From a virus, in the IMG/VR virus record IMGVR_UViG_3300017991_000005, positions 62,001 through 126,000 of that record: DNA of 64,000 bases; one strand, given 5' to 3'. The translations under genes were made by a program, and so were the position numbers. The notes under the pieces were generated by a model. The model was given only the letters and a program-made list of their open reading frames with translations, searched no databases and had not been told where the DNA came from. This document shows, in pieces, positions 39,142-46,424 of this stretch. Every line of letters begins with the position of its first letter. The first letter of the stretch is position 1.

Positions 39142-39666
39142 CTATTCCCCTCCTGCCGTCCCTTCCTGGGCCGCCACCGCCGCGATGACCTGGACTTGGG
39201 CACGGGTCTGTGGGACTCCCGTGTCCTTCACGAGGCGGAGCGGGCCCTGTCGGGCCATGTAGGAGGCGATGCAGCCGAGGGCCATGCTCGTTCGCCCGCA
39301 CCCGGCGGAGCAGTGGACGAGCACGCGGCTGCCTTTTGATTCGAGTATCCCGGCCACCTGGGCGGCGAGCCTTGTGGCGAACTCGACGCGCATGGGCTTG
39401 TGGTCGGGGACGGGGAAGCGGAGGACGACGAGCCCTCCCTTCTGGTAGAGGCGCACGAGGTCCCGGCCGTAGTAGTAGAGCTGCTCCCCGTCTGTCAGGA
39501 GACAGACTACGTGGGTGATCCCCAGGTCCTTCCAGCCCTCGATGGTGGTCTCGACGGCACGTCTCCCGACCTCCCCCAGGGGGTAGCCTGGACGGGCGGC
39601 TCGGAAGAGCTTTCCCTTGCTGCCGCTAATCGGTCTTGCTTTGCCGTTTATCACGACGCCATCCAT
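39142..39666 (-). CDS. Tyrosine/dual-specificity phosphatase-like protein, 174 aa
   Basis: The signature VLVHCSAGCGRTSMALG is the CX5R phosphatase loop, with the catalytic Cys at residue 119 and Arg at 125. THVVCLLTDGE and RFPVPDHKPMR occupy the places of the strand before the WPD-like loop and the acid loop (Asp in VPDH). It may dephosphorylate host proteins or RNA 5' ends. I use the ATG at 39666 (16-base overlap with the upstream gene); an ATG at 39714 is possible. Neither has a good ribosome site. Confidence 0.82.
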   Translation of the reverse strand: MDGVVINGKARPISGSKGKLFRAARPGYPLGEVGRRAVETTIEGWKDLGITHVVCLLTDGEQLYYYGRDLVRLYQKGGLVVLRFPVPDHKPMRVEFATRLAAQVAGILESKGSRVLVHCSAGCGRTSMALGCIASYMARQGPLRLVKDTGVPQTRAQVQVIAAVAAQEGTAGGE

Positions 39667-40217
39667 GCAGACTGGAGCCACTGGGAAACCCGTTGAGCTC
39701 CCTGGACCATACATCCGGGCTCGAAGCCTCTGCGGGCCTGTATGCTCTGTTTTTCGTCGTACGCCGCGAAGCGGGAGCGGGCCCTCTTGATCTGGCTTTG
39801 ATTGAACTGGTCCGCTTCCGTGGCAGCTACGCTCCACGTGTCGATGGAGGGGAAGTCCGAGACCTTCGGCCTCGGCTTGAGGTCCTCCCTGGCGAGCGCC
39901 ACGCCGAGCCCCACCGCCCGGCGGAGGTACTGCCTCCAAGGACCACCGTATGGGACCTTTTTCGTGATGGAAATTCCGGGCCGTTCGTAGAGCACCTTCC
40001 CGTGGTGGGAGAAGGGCTCCCCCGTGTAGCGGTCTATGTTCGCCACCACGAAGATGCTCCCGGAGAGGGCGGGGTGGTCCGGGAAGAGAATGTGAAAGAC
40101 CGTGCACTTCGCAGCCTCGTCGTAGGCGGACTCGATCCGAGCGTCCCCGCCCACGGGGCGTGGAATGAACTCGAAATAGAGGAGCGCCTCGAAGATACTC
40201 TGCTCCGTTACTTGCAC
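39651..40217 (-). CDS. Hypothetical protein, 188 aa
   Basis: The GTG at 40217 (QVTEQSIFEALLYFEFIPRP follows) overlaps the previous stop by 10 bases. The protein is mixed alpha/beta with a SIFVVANIDRYTGEPFSHHG segment and a basic C-terminal third. No family recognised. It forms a three-gene group with the phosphatase and the 294-aa protein behind the promoter at 41101. Confidence 0.6.
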   Translation of the reverse strand: MQVTEQSIFEALLYFEFIPRPVGGDARIESAYDEAAKCTVFHILFPDHPALSGSIFVVANIDRYTGEPFSHHGKVLYERPGISITKKVPYGGPWRQYLRRAVGLGVALAREDLKPRPKVSDFPSIDTWSVAATEADQFNQSQIKRARSRFAAYDEKQSIQARRGFEPGCMVQGAQRVSQWLQSAWMAS

Positions 40218-41092
40218 GGTACGAACCCCAGACAGACGAACTGATACTTCCCGGCCGCTTCTTTCACATACTTCTTGGCCGCGAGGTCGGCAGGAACCGC
40301 CTCGTGGCCGCACGACACCACCACCGGGGCGCCCCCCAGAGGGTCCACGATGGCGCCCCCGAAATGCTTGCAGTTTTCGCACGACCCGTGGTGCTTCATG
40401 ACGAGGCCCGCGAGCATGGAGCTCTTCCAGGCGCCCGGCGTGCTCTCCACGAAGAACTCCTTGGGGACCGCGAGTCCTTCGGCGATCTTTTTCTGGAACC
40501 ACTCCAGCTCCTTGATGACGCCTATGGCATCCTCCAGAGGGGAGGGTCCGAAGTCCCCGTGCGCGAGAGAACTTTTTTCGGGAGAGGCGCCTTCGGATGC
40601 CTTTTTGACCGTGACCACGTGGTTCGGGTCCTCCATGCTCTTCACCACGTCTTTTCCGAGCGAAATAATGTCGGGTTTGATGCCCGTCTTGGACTCGATC
40701 TCGGCCGCGAGATTCTGCACGTGGTCGAATACCTCCTCCGGCAAGCTCACTTCGTCCAAAAGGAGCATCTCCGAGGGCTTCCCTTTCGGCACCTGGGGCA
40801 ACCCCACCTTGGAGATGTTGACCGAGGGCGTGCCCCCGGTGTCCGCGCCCACCACGAGGTAGTCATCGATGGGTGGGGCGGCAGGCGGGTTGTGGAGCTC
40901 GCTCTTTTCGAGCCGAGAGGTGAAGTAATCGTGCAGGTAGGCCGCCGTGTCGGTCTTGGAGGCCGTAGGAAGGTCGGCCCGGTCCAGAAGCGGGGCCCGG
41001 ACGGGGCGCACGTCTCCTCGATCCGGTGTATCGAACTCTTTTGGAGACCAAAAAAGCGCCGGAAATCTCGAAATGATCTTTTCAGAGGGCAT
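40208..41092 (-). CDS. Hypothetical protein with Cys-rich C-terminus, 294 aa
   Basis: The N-terminal 150 residues are mixed and unassigned. The C-terminal 70 residues include GSCENCKHFGGAI, VVSCGHEAV and FVCLGFVPCK, five or six Cys that could hold a metal. The transcript from 41101-41129 should begin within about two bases of its ATG, so it is probably translated from a leaderless mRNA. The phosphatase gene is in the same unit. Confidence 0.62.
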   Translation of the reverse strand: MPSEKIISRFPALFWSPKEFDTPDRGDVRPVRAPLLDRADLPTASKTDTAAYLHDYFTSRLEKSELHNPPAAPPIDDYLVVGADTGGTPSVNISKVGLPQVPKGKPSEMLLLDEVSLPEEVFDHVQNLAAEIESKTGIKPDIISLGKDVVKSMEDPNHVVTVKKASEGASPEKSSLAHGDFGPSPLEDAIGVIKELEWFQKKIAEGLAVPKEFFVESTPGAWKSSMLAGLVMKHHGSCENCKHFGGAIVDPLGGAPVVVSCGHEAVPADLAAKKYVKEAAGKYQFVCLGFVPCK

Positions 41093-41100
41093 ACGGTGAC

Positions 41101-41129
41101 AGCTTATCCTCGCTCTGCGCGGCCGTCAA
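41101..41129 (-). promoter_or_regulatory. Sigma70-like promoter, probably leaderless
   Basis: TTGACG, 17-bp spacer GCCGCGCAGAGCGAGGA, then TAAGCT. The spacer is unrelated to the conserved family. The -10 is only 8 bases from the ATG at 41092, so the RNA start nearly coincides with the start codon. Confidence 0.75.
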
Positions 41130-43321
41130 GGTGTCCGTTTCTTCCTTGGTTTGGCACGCTTCTTGACCGCTTTCTTTTTTCCACAGCTCTTGGGTCCTAC
41201 TCCCTTTTTTCGGCCTGTTTTCGCTGCTTTTTTAGGTGATTTTTTCTTCGGAGCGGCTTTGTCTGCCTTTTCCTTCGATTTTTTCGCCCACTGGTGGGTG
41301 GCGAACTTCGGATTCGAGTACCCCTGCTTGGCCGCGATGCGCTCGGCGTCGTCCACGATCCTGGAACCGAACTCCCCGAAGAGCTTCACCACCATCTCGG
41401 CACCATCGACCACCCCCTTAGCGTCCTTGATGCCGTGCTGGAGGAGGACGAGGGCCCGCGCCCGGCCCACGTACTTGATCTTGCAGACCTCGACGGCCTC
41501 CGGGGGCACCCGGTACTTGATCCGGAGGAGGGTCTCCTCGATAACGTCGCGCATGCCGAGCTTCGTGGCGCTGTCCACGTAGAGCATGACGGCCGCGATG
41601 CGCTCGGCGTCGTTCTGGAGGTTGAACATGGCGAACCGGATGCCGCCAGGGAGGTCGTCGTCGGGGAACTCTTCCGGGTTCTGGAGCGCGGAGTAGGCCG
41701 CAGTGATCCCCACGCCGGTATTGAGGGACACGAGGCCGAGGCCGAGCTGCATCGAGACGTGTTCGAGCCGGTCCTGGGTGCTCCCCACGAGGGGCTGGCA
41801 GTCCTTCGCCACGTAGTCCGTGGCACCGGAGGGGGCGTTCCCGATGGCCCAGGCGAGCACGATGTCCGGCACCTTCTTCGGGTTGGTGAGCCCGACCGAC
41901 TTGAGGCGCATGAAGTTCGCGTGCCACGAGAAGATGTCGAAGGGATCATAGTAGAAGTTCGCGGCGGCCCGGCCGAGGGCCGTTGCCTCCCACTTCCCGT
42001 CCTCGACGACGACCGCCCGCGCCTTGAGGAGCCGGTCAATAATGTGCTTGGCCTCCGTTACGGGCTCTCCGGCGTGGAACGCGAAGGTCTTGGAGAACCA
42101 CGCCTCCAGCTCGGCCTCGTTCGTCACCCGGCCCTTGGCGATCCCGGCGATGAGATGGAAAGCGAGGTTGCTGATCTCATTGATCTTCGACTCGATAGGA
42201 GGGGGCGCCGCGAGGCGCTCCTTCCACTGGTCCACCGCGTGGGACGGGAGCAGGTAGTAGGCGTCCCCCTTCGGATCGAAGCCGGGGCGCCCGGCCCGCT
42301 CGCCCATCTGGATGAGGTCGCGGGCGTCCACGTCGGACTTGCCCCGGTAGACCCCGCACACGACTACATTTCGGGCCGGGAAATTACACCCGGCCGCGAC
42401 GGTCGAGGTAGCGATGAGGACCCGGAGGTCTCCGTGGGTGAATCGTTCCTCCAGGTCCTTCCGCTTCTGGAGGTTCAGGTCCGCGTTGTGGAACTCGGAG
42501 TGCACGCCGTCCTCTTCGAGGGCTTTCTTGAGCTTCCACCCGGCGTTCTTGGTGTGGACGAAGAGGATGAACTTCTCGTCCGGCTTCGAGAGGGCGATCT
42601 GGGCGGCCGTGTGCACGAGCTCCATCTCGTTCACGAAATAGGCCCCCGAACCCAAGAGGAAGGTGAAGGGGACGAAGTGCTTGTAAAGAGGCTGGGGCCT
42701 CCAGGGCGACTCGATGACGTAGGTCTCGCGGCCGTTCAGGCGTGTGAGCCACGTGCCGATCTCCTTGGCGTTCGGGAGCGTGGCGCTGGCGGCGATCACT
42801 CGGCAGTTCTGGAAAGTCGAGAAGAAGTCCACGAGGGCCGCTTCGAGCTTGTGCCCGCGCCCCTCACTTCCGAAGTGGTGTATCTCGTCGAGCGCGAGCA
42901 CCCGGAGGTCCCTGAGCCACAGGTTCGTGTTCAGGTTCCGGGTGGCGCTCCCAAACGCCTCCGGTGTCATGAGGCGGTACTTCCGGCGGCCGAGAAGCTT
43001 CGCGTTGTCTGTGGGGTGGTCGCCGGTCTTCACGACGATGGACTCCCCGAACGGGTGGCCCGGCCGGGTCCAGTCGTCGAACTTCTGCTCGCAGAGCGCC
43101 TTGGTGGGCGTAACGTAGACGCCACCACCGCCCAGGGCCATGGCGAGCTCCAGGAAGAAGGTCTTGCCGGTGGATGCCTGGGTCGCCACGACGATGTTCT
43201 CCTCGTGCTCCGGAAGCACGTCCCACCCCGCCACCTGTATGGGGTTCGGGTCGAATGGGAGCTCGATGCCTGTGCGCTTCCGGATGTCTTCCCGGATGGC
43301 GGCCGGGTCGGTGCTGCTCAT
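41126..43321 (-). CDS. Ski2/Hel308-like superfamily 2 helicase with lysine-rich tail, 731 aa
   Basis: Motifs: ATQASTGKTFF (residues 46-56), TPTKALCEQK, LDEIHHF, ASATLPNAKEIGTWLTRLNG, FVHTKNAGWKLKKAL, STVAAGCNFPARNVV and MGERAGRPGFD. This is the Ski2/Hel308 order, seen in helicases that act at stalled forks. The last 60 residues are extremely basic (ADKAAPKKKSPKKAAKTGRK, then KRAKPRKKRTP). It overlaps the uracil-DNA glycosylase gene by ATGA. Confidence 0.87.
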   Translation of the reverse strand: MSSTDPAAIREDIRKRTGIELPFDPNPIQVAGWDVLPEHEENIVVATQASTGKTFFLELAMALGGGGVYVTPTKALCEQKFDDWTRPGHPFGESIVVKTGDHPTDNAKLLGRRKYRLMTPEAFGSATRNLNTNLWLRDLRVLALDEIHHFGSEGRGHKLEAALVDFFSTFQNCRVIAASATLPNAKEIGTWLTRLNGRETYVIESPWRPQPLYKHFVPFTFLLGSGAYFVNEMELVHTAAQIALSKPDEKFILFVHTKNAGWKLKKALEEDGVHSEFHNADLNLQKRKDLEERFTHGDLRVLIATSTVAAGCNFPARNVVVCGVYRGKSDVDARDLIQMGERAGRPGFDPKGDAYYLLPSHAVDQWKERLAAPPPIESKINEISNLAFHLIAGIAKGRVTNEAELEAWFSKTFAFHAGEPVTEAKHIIDRLLKARAVVVEDGKWEATALGRAAANFYYDPFDIFSWHANFMRLKSVGLTNPKKVPDIVLAWAIGNAPSGATDYVAKDCQPLVGSTQDRLEHVSMQLGLGLVSLNTGVGITAAYSALQNPEEFPDDDLPGGIRFAMFNLQNDAERIAAVMLYVDSATKLGMRDVIEETLLRIKYRVPPEAVEVCKIKYVGRARALVLLQHGIKDAKGVVDGAEMVVKLFGEFGSRIVDDAERIAAKQGYSNPKFATHQWAKKSKEKADKAAPKKKSPKKAAKTGRKKGVGPKSCGKKKAVKKRAKPRKKRTP

Positions 43322-44163
43322 GCCTCCCCCTTGAAAACCTTGTCAGCCTTGCAGTGGGCGATTCCCCGCTCGACAGCGGGCCAGAGTACCCTCCCCCAGT
43401 CCGTGACGGGCCGTACGCGCTTACGGTCGGAGTCCAGGCGCTTCTTGAGGAAGGAGAAGAGGGCGAGGGCCTTCCCGTACTCCTTTACCTCCCTGCCCCC
43501 GCTCCGGAGATACCACGAAGGGTGATGAATCAGTGCGAACCGGGTAGGGATTCCGATGGAGAAGTAGCTCTCCCACGCCGGGGAGCCGTCCGTGAAGGTG
43601 TCCCGCGCCGTCGCCCCCATGAGCACGACCCAGCGCGGAGCCACGAGGTCGAGAAGCTGCCGCAGATGCTTGACGCACGCGGCGATCTCTGTCGGTGTCG
43701 GCTTTCGGTCCTTCCCGGAGGGCCCCACCGGGCGGCACAGGACAGGGTTGGCGATGAGGACCTCGACGGGATCGAACCCGGCGGCCTCAAGCAGGTGGTC
43801 CAGAAAGAGACCGGAACGTCCCACGAACGGAACGCCCACCCGGTCCTCGTCCTGGCCCGGCGCCTCGCCGACGAGCACGATTTCGGCGTCCAGGGAACCC
43901 CGGTAGAAGACGCGCTTGTGGGCCTGCGCCGCGAGAGAGCAGTCCGAGCACTTGGACCAGTAGGCGTAGGTCTCCCGGAAGGTCGGGTATCCGTCGGCGA
44001 AATCGTGGAGCCTGACTGCCCACTCGCCCACGCCGTGCTCTGGCCGGGTGCGCGTGAAAAATTTCTGGATGGGCTCTCCACGCGGCGCGACGAAACCTGG
44101 GAAGATCGCCGTCCTCTGGAGGGCCTCTCCAAGCACCTTATAGCGGCATACGGTGAAGTTCAT
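43318..44163 (-). CDS. Family 4-type uracil-DNA glycosylase, 281 aa
   Basis: Motif 1 reads GEAPGQDEDRVGVPFVGRSG (residues 99-118), and the late HHPSWYLRSGG matches the UDG His loop. Cys72, Cys75, Cys143 and Cys163 fit the four iron-sulphur ligands of family 4. About 60 extra N-terminal residues precede the core. It removes uracil from DNA. The -10 box at 44170 puts the RNA start on the ATG itself, so this is probably a leaderless gene. Confidence 0.9.
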   Translation of the reverse strand: MNFTVCRYKVLGEALQRTAIFPGFVAPRGEPIQKFFTRTRPEHGVGEWAVRLHDFADGYPTFRETYAYWSKCSDCSLAAQAHKRVFYRGSLDAEIVLVGEAPGQDEDRVGVPFVGRSGLFLDHLLEAAGFDPVEVLIANPVLCRPVGPSGKDRKPTPTEIAACVKHLRQLLDLVAPRWVVLMGATARDTFTDGSPAWESYFSIGIPTRFALIHHPSWYLRSGGREVKEYGKALALFSFLKKRLDSDRKRVRPVTDWGRVLWPAVERGIAHCKADKVFKGEA

Positions 44164-44169
44164 GGCCGT

Positions 44170-44198
44170 ATCTTAGGCTATCGTGTCCCGCTTGTCAA
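44170..44198 (-). promoter_or_regulatory. Leaderless promoter, conserved-spacer family
   Basis: TTGACA, 17-bp spacer AGCGGGACACGATAGCC, then TAAGAT. Seven bases after the -10 lies the A of the ATG at 44163, and there is no ribosome site between them. Confidence 0.87.
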
Positions 44199-44209
44199 CG
44201 GAAAATTGA

Positions 44210-44246
44210 GAAAATAGGAACCCCGCCGGTCCGGGCCGACGGGGTT
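44210..44246 (-). terminator. Rho-independent terminator of the late block
   Basis: AACCCCG...CGGGGTT closes a long GC stem, followed on the minus strand by CCTATTTTCTCAATTTT. It separates the endonuclease and late genes from the promoter at 44170. Confidence 0.88.
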
Positions 44247-44286
44247 CGGGTGGGGCGTCGCTTTGACAGCAACGCTTCGGGACATT

Positions 44287-44901
44287 TCACCACGACAGAA
44301 TGCAGTGGGCGCTGTCCATCTTCCGGTCGAGGACGGGTTCGGCTCCTTCGTAAAGCTTTCGTATGACCGCTTTGACGGCCACCTTCCTGCTCACGAAGAA
44401 CCTCCACGCCCTCCCCTGGTAAAACACCTTGCTGGAGTAGCCGCAAAGTTCCTGGACGTACCGTGCAAAGGCATCCACAAGCGGCCTGTTTCCCGTTAGG
44501 GCGAGCCTCCAGCGCCGGTTTGCCTTGTCATAGTTCAGACAGCCGTCCCCGTCGAAGACACCGCGCCAGAAGTGGGGGACAAGCCTCTCCGGAAGATTCG
44601 CCGGTCCCACTCTGCACGTTTTCCGTTCCCCGATCCCGAAGGACCTGAGCGCGGCCACGGTCTCCTCCGCCTTCAAGACGACGGCAGCCGTTCCGGGACG
44701 GCCCCTGTCAATCTTGTTCGTCGAACCGACGGCCCGTTGGAATTTTCGCAGGTGGGCCACGTCGCCGTCGGAGAGCATGATCTTCACCCTGTTCAGAGTA
44801 GTCACGCACCCGTCGGCCGTGATGAATCCCAGCCAATACGCTTTTTCGGCCGTGTCGATCCTGGTGAAGTAATCCGTATTGTGCTTCGACCTGTACCCCA
44901 T
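44287..44901 (-). CDS. Free-standing LAGLIDADG homing endonuclease, 204 aa
   Basis: Two LAGLIDADG helices are present: AYWLGFITADGCVTT (about residues 18-32) and HFWRGVFDGDGCLNY (about 110-124), each with the catalytic acidic residue. The length fits a single-chain enzyme. It is an independent mobile gene placed between the lysis block and the replication block, just before a terminator. GGGGGG is upstream of the ATG. Its target is unknown. Confidence 0.88.
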   Translation of the reverse strand: MGYRSKHNTDYFTRIDTAEKAYWLGFITADGCVTTLNRVKIMLSDGDVAHLRKFQRAVGSTNKIDRGRPGTAAVVLKAEETVAALRSFGIGERKTCRVGPANLPERLVPHFWRGVFDGDGCLNYDKANRRWRLALTGNRPLVDAFARYVQELCGYSSKVFYQGRAWRFFVSRKVAVKAVIRKLYEGAEPVLDRKMDSAHCILSW

Positions 44902-44923
44902 CTTGTTTTTCCCCCCTTGGACC

Positions 44924-45313
44924 TCAGATGAGCCCGATGAGAAACGCCAGCGCGGTCTTGGCCCCGATCTCCCCCAGGTTCACGAGGATCGAGGTGGCGA
45001 CCTTCGTCCAGTCCACGTCCGGGGCGGAGGCGATGGCGTCGGCTCCCGATTCCATGGCGGCGATGAGGGCGTCCGGGTCCTGGGTCTTCTCGATGAAGAA
45101 CTCCTTCGCCCTGAGCTTCTCGCCCCGGCCGAGGAGTCCCAGGAACTCCATGACGTTGCTCTCGCCCAGGGCCACGAGGCCCTTCTTGTTCTGTTCGAGA
45201 ACCGACAGCGCCGAGCTTGCGGCCCGGCGCGACCCCGCGTTCGCCACCCCGTCGAGGCGCTCCTTGGCCTTCGCCATGAGCTCATCGAACCACTTCTCGG
45301 TGATCTCGCTCAT
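44924..45313 (-). CDS. Hypothetical protein of the lysis block, 129 aa
   Basis: A helical protein (MSEITEKWFDELMAKAKERL) ending in a hydrophobic stretch (GEIGAKTALAFLIGLI) that may touch the membrane. It overlaps the lipoprotein gene by ATGA, so with the lipoprotein and holin it probably belongs to the lysis cassette. It does not look like an endolysin, and I see no catalytic motif. Confidence 0.6.
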   Translation of the reverse strand: MSEITEKWFDELMAKAKERLDGVANAGSRRAASSALSVLEQNKKGLVALGESNVMEFLGLLGRGEKLRAKEFFIEKTQDPDALIAAMESGADAIASAPDVDWTKVATSILVNLGEIGAKTALAFLIGLI

Positions 45314-45573
45314 GGGGCCTCCTTGAGGTGCTTCTTGGCCTCCTCGTTCTCATTGATCTTGAGGTCGAGCGCGGCGAAGACCGAGAGGTTCGCCCTGAGC
45401 ATCTTCTGGTCCTGCTCCGGCGTGGTTTTTCCGTCGTCCATGAGGGAGACGTACTTTTCCTGCCGGAGATAGCTCAGGTGCACCTCGTCCTTGACCTCCT
45501 GGGAGATCGTAGGGCAGCCGCACAGCCCCAAGATGAGCGCGAAGAGGGCCATCATGAGAATTGCCCTTTTCAT
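45310..45573 (-). CDS. Small lipoprotein, possible outer-membrane spanin subunit, 87 aa
   Basis: The N-terminus MKRAILMMALFALILGLCGC is a lipoprotein signal peptide with a Cys at the lipobox end. The mature part is charged and helical. Beside a holin, such a protein could be a spanin outer-membrane lipoprotein (Rz1/u-spanin type), but no inner-membrane partner with the usual coiled coil is obvious. Start follows AAGGAGG. Confidence 0.68.
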   Translation of the reverse strand: MKRAILMMALFALILGLCGCPTISQEVKDEVHLSYLRQEKYVSLMDDGKTTPEQDQKMLRANLSVFAALDLKINENEEAKKHLKEAP

Positions 45574-45574
45574 G

Positions 45575-45988
45575 CTACCCTCCTTGTGCTGCTATGAGTG
45601 CTTCCGGATCGTCCGTGTCCACGAACGCGGCCTCGTCGTGGGCCATGGGCTTGGAGAGGGAGGACATGGAGAGGGCCGCCCGGACGGCTGCCTTTGCCAC
45701 CCCCTCATCGACGCCCATGTTCTTCGCCACGAGTTCGACCGCGATCTTCTCCTTGAACGCGCTCTGGGCCTCCTTGGAATCGAAGACCCTGTGCTTCGCC
45801 GCCTCTTCGGCGTAGTGAATCGCCGTCGAGCCCCAGCCCTCCAGGCGCTCCTCCACGGCGGCCTTCTTCTTCTCGTCCCAGCCCAGCTTGTCCCCGGCGA
45901 TCTTCACGCCGATCTTGATGAGGGCCGCGACGACGGCCGAGACGATCCCGGCCTCGATGCAGAATTGCAGAATTGCCTGCCAGTCCAT
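45575..45988 (-). CDS. LLH-family-like holin, 137 aa
   Basis: One N-terminal membrane helix (CIEAGIVSAVVAALIKIGVK) is followed by a charged cytoplasmic tail containing GWGSTAIHYAEEAAKHR, which resembles the A(I/V)xxAEQ motif of LLH-type phage holins. It would trigger lysis at a set time. Start MDWQAILQF follows GGGAGG. The lipoprotein gene lies directly downstream. Confidence 0.7.
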   Translation of the reverse strand: MDWQAILQFCIEAGIVSAVVAALIKIGVKIAGDKLGWDEKKKAAVEERLEGWGSTAIHYAEEAAKHRVFDSKEAQSAFKEKIAVELVAKNMGVDEGVAKAAVRAALSMSSLSKPMAHDEAAFVDTDDPEALIAAQGG

Positions 45989-46025
45989 GGTCCACCTCCC
46001 GAAGCGTTACTCGAAAGCCCCACTC

Positions 46026-46412
46026 TCAGGGCGTCAGCTCGTCGATCTTGGCCTCCAGGTCGGCGATGTCGGCCTCGTAGGTGCCTGCCAGGGCGGCGTA
46101 GTCGCCTCCCATGGCCTCGGCTTTATCCTTCTGGAGCGTGAGGGACACGATGGACCGCCGAAGGGAGATGACCGTCGCCGCCGCGATGTCAGGCGCGTTC
46201 CATTCTGGCTTGATCTCCCAGTCGCCGTCCTCGTTCACGGTGATGTCCTCCATGCGGAGCCCGATAGCCCCCGGAGGGTTGCCCTTCCCCGTCATATCCA
46301 CGAACCGGTACTGCGCCGGTGGAAACTGGGCGTGGAGGTCCTCCCCCTTCTCAGCGGGGCGGACGCAGACGAGAGACGAGTCCACCTTCCGCAATACTGC
46401 AAAGCGTTTCAT
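46026..46412 (-). CDS. Hypothetical tail-region protein, 128 aa
   Basis: The C-terminal half is helical (ISLRRSIVSLTLQKDKAEAM, TYEADIADLEAKIDEL), and the N-terminal half is beta-rich. Its place between the fibre and the holin suggests a fibre chaperone or a small tail protein, but there is no recognised motif. Confidence 0.6.
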   Translation of the reverse strand: MKRFAVLRKVDSSLVCVRPAEKGEDLHAQFPPAQYRFVDMTGKGNPPGAIGLRMEDITVNEDGDWEIKPEWNAPDIAAATVISLRRSIVSLTLQKDKAEAMGGDYAALAGTYEADIADLEAKIDELTP

Positions 46413-46424
46413 CTGCTTCTCCTA

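Noticed and set aside
41294-43525. 743-codon plus-strand frame opposite the Ski2-like helicase
   Set aside because: Same reasons: antisense to a gene with all helicase motifs, low-complexity product, no start signals.
44924-45988. Endolysin in the lysis cassette
   Set aside because: I looked for lysozyme, amidase and peptidase motifs in the three small genes and saw none. The endolysin must lie elsewhere or be part of a tail protein outside this window.
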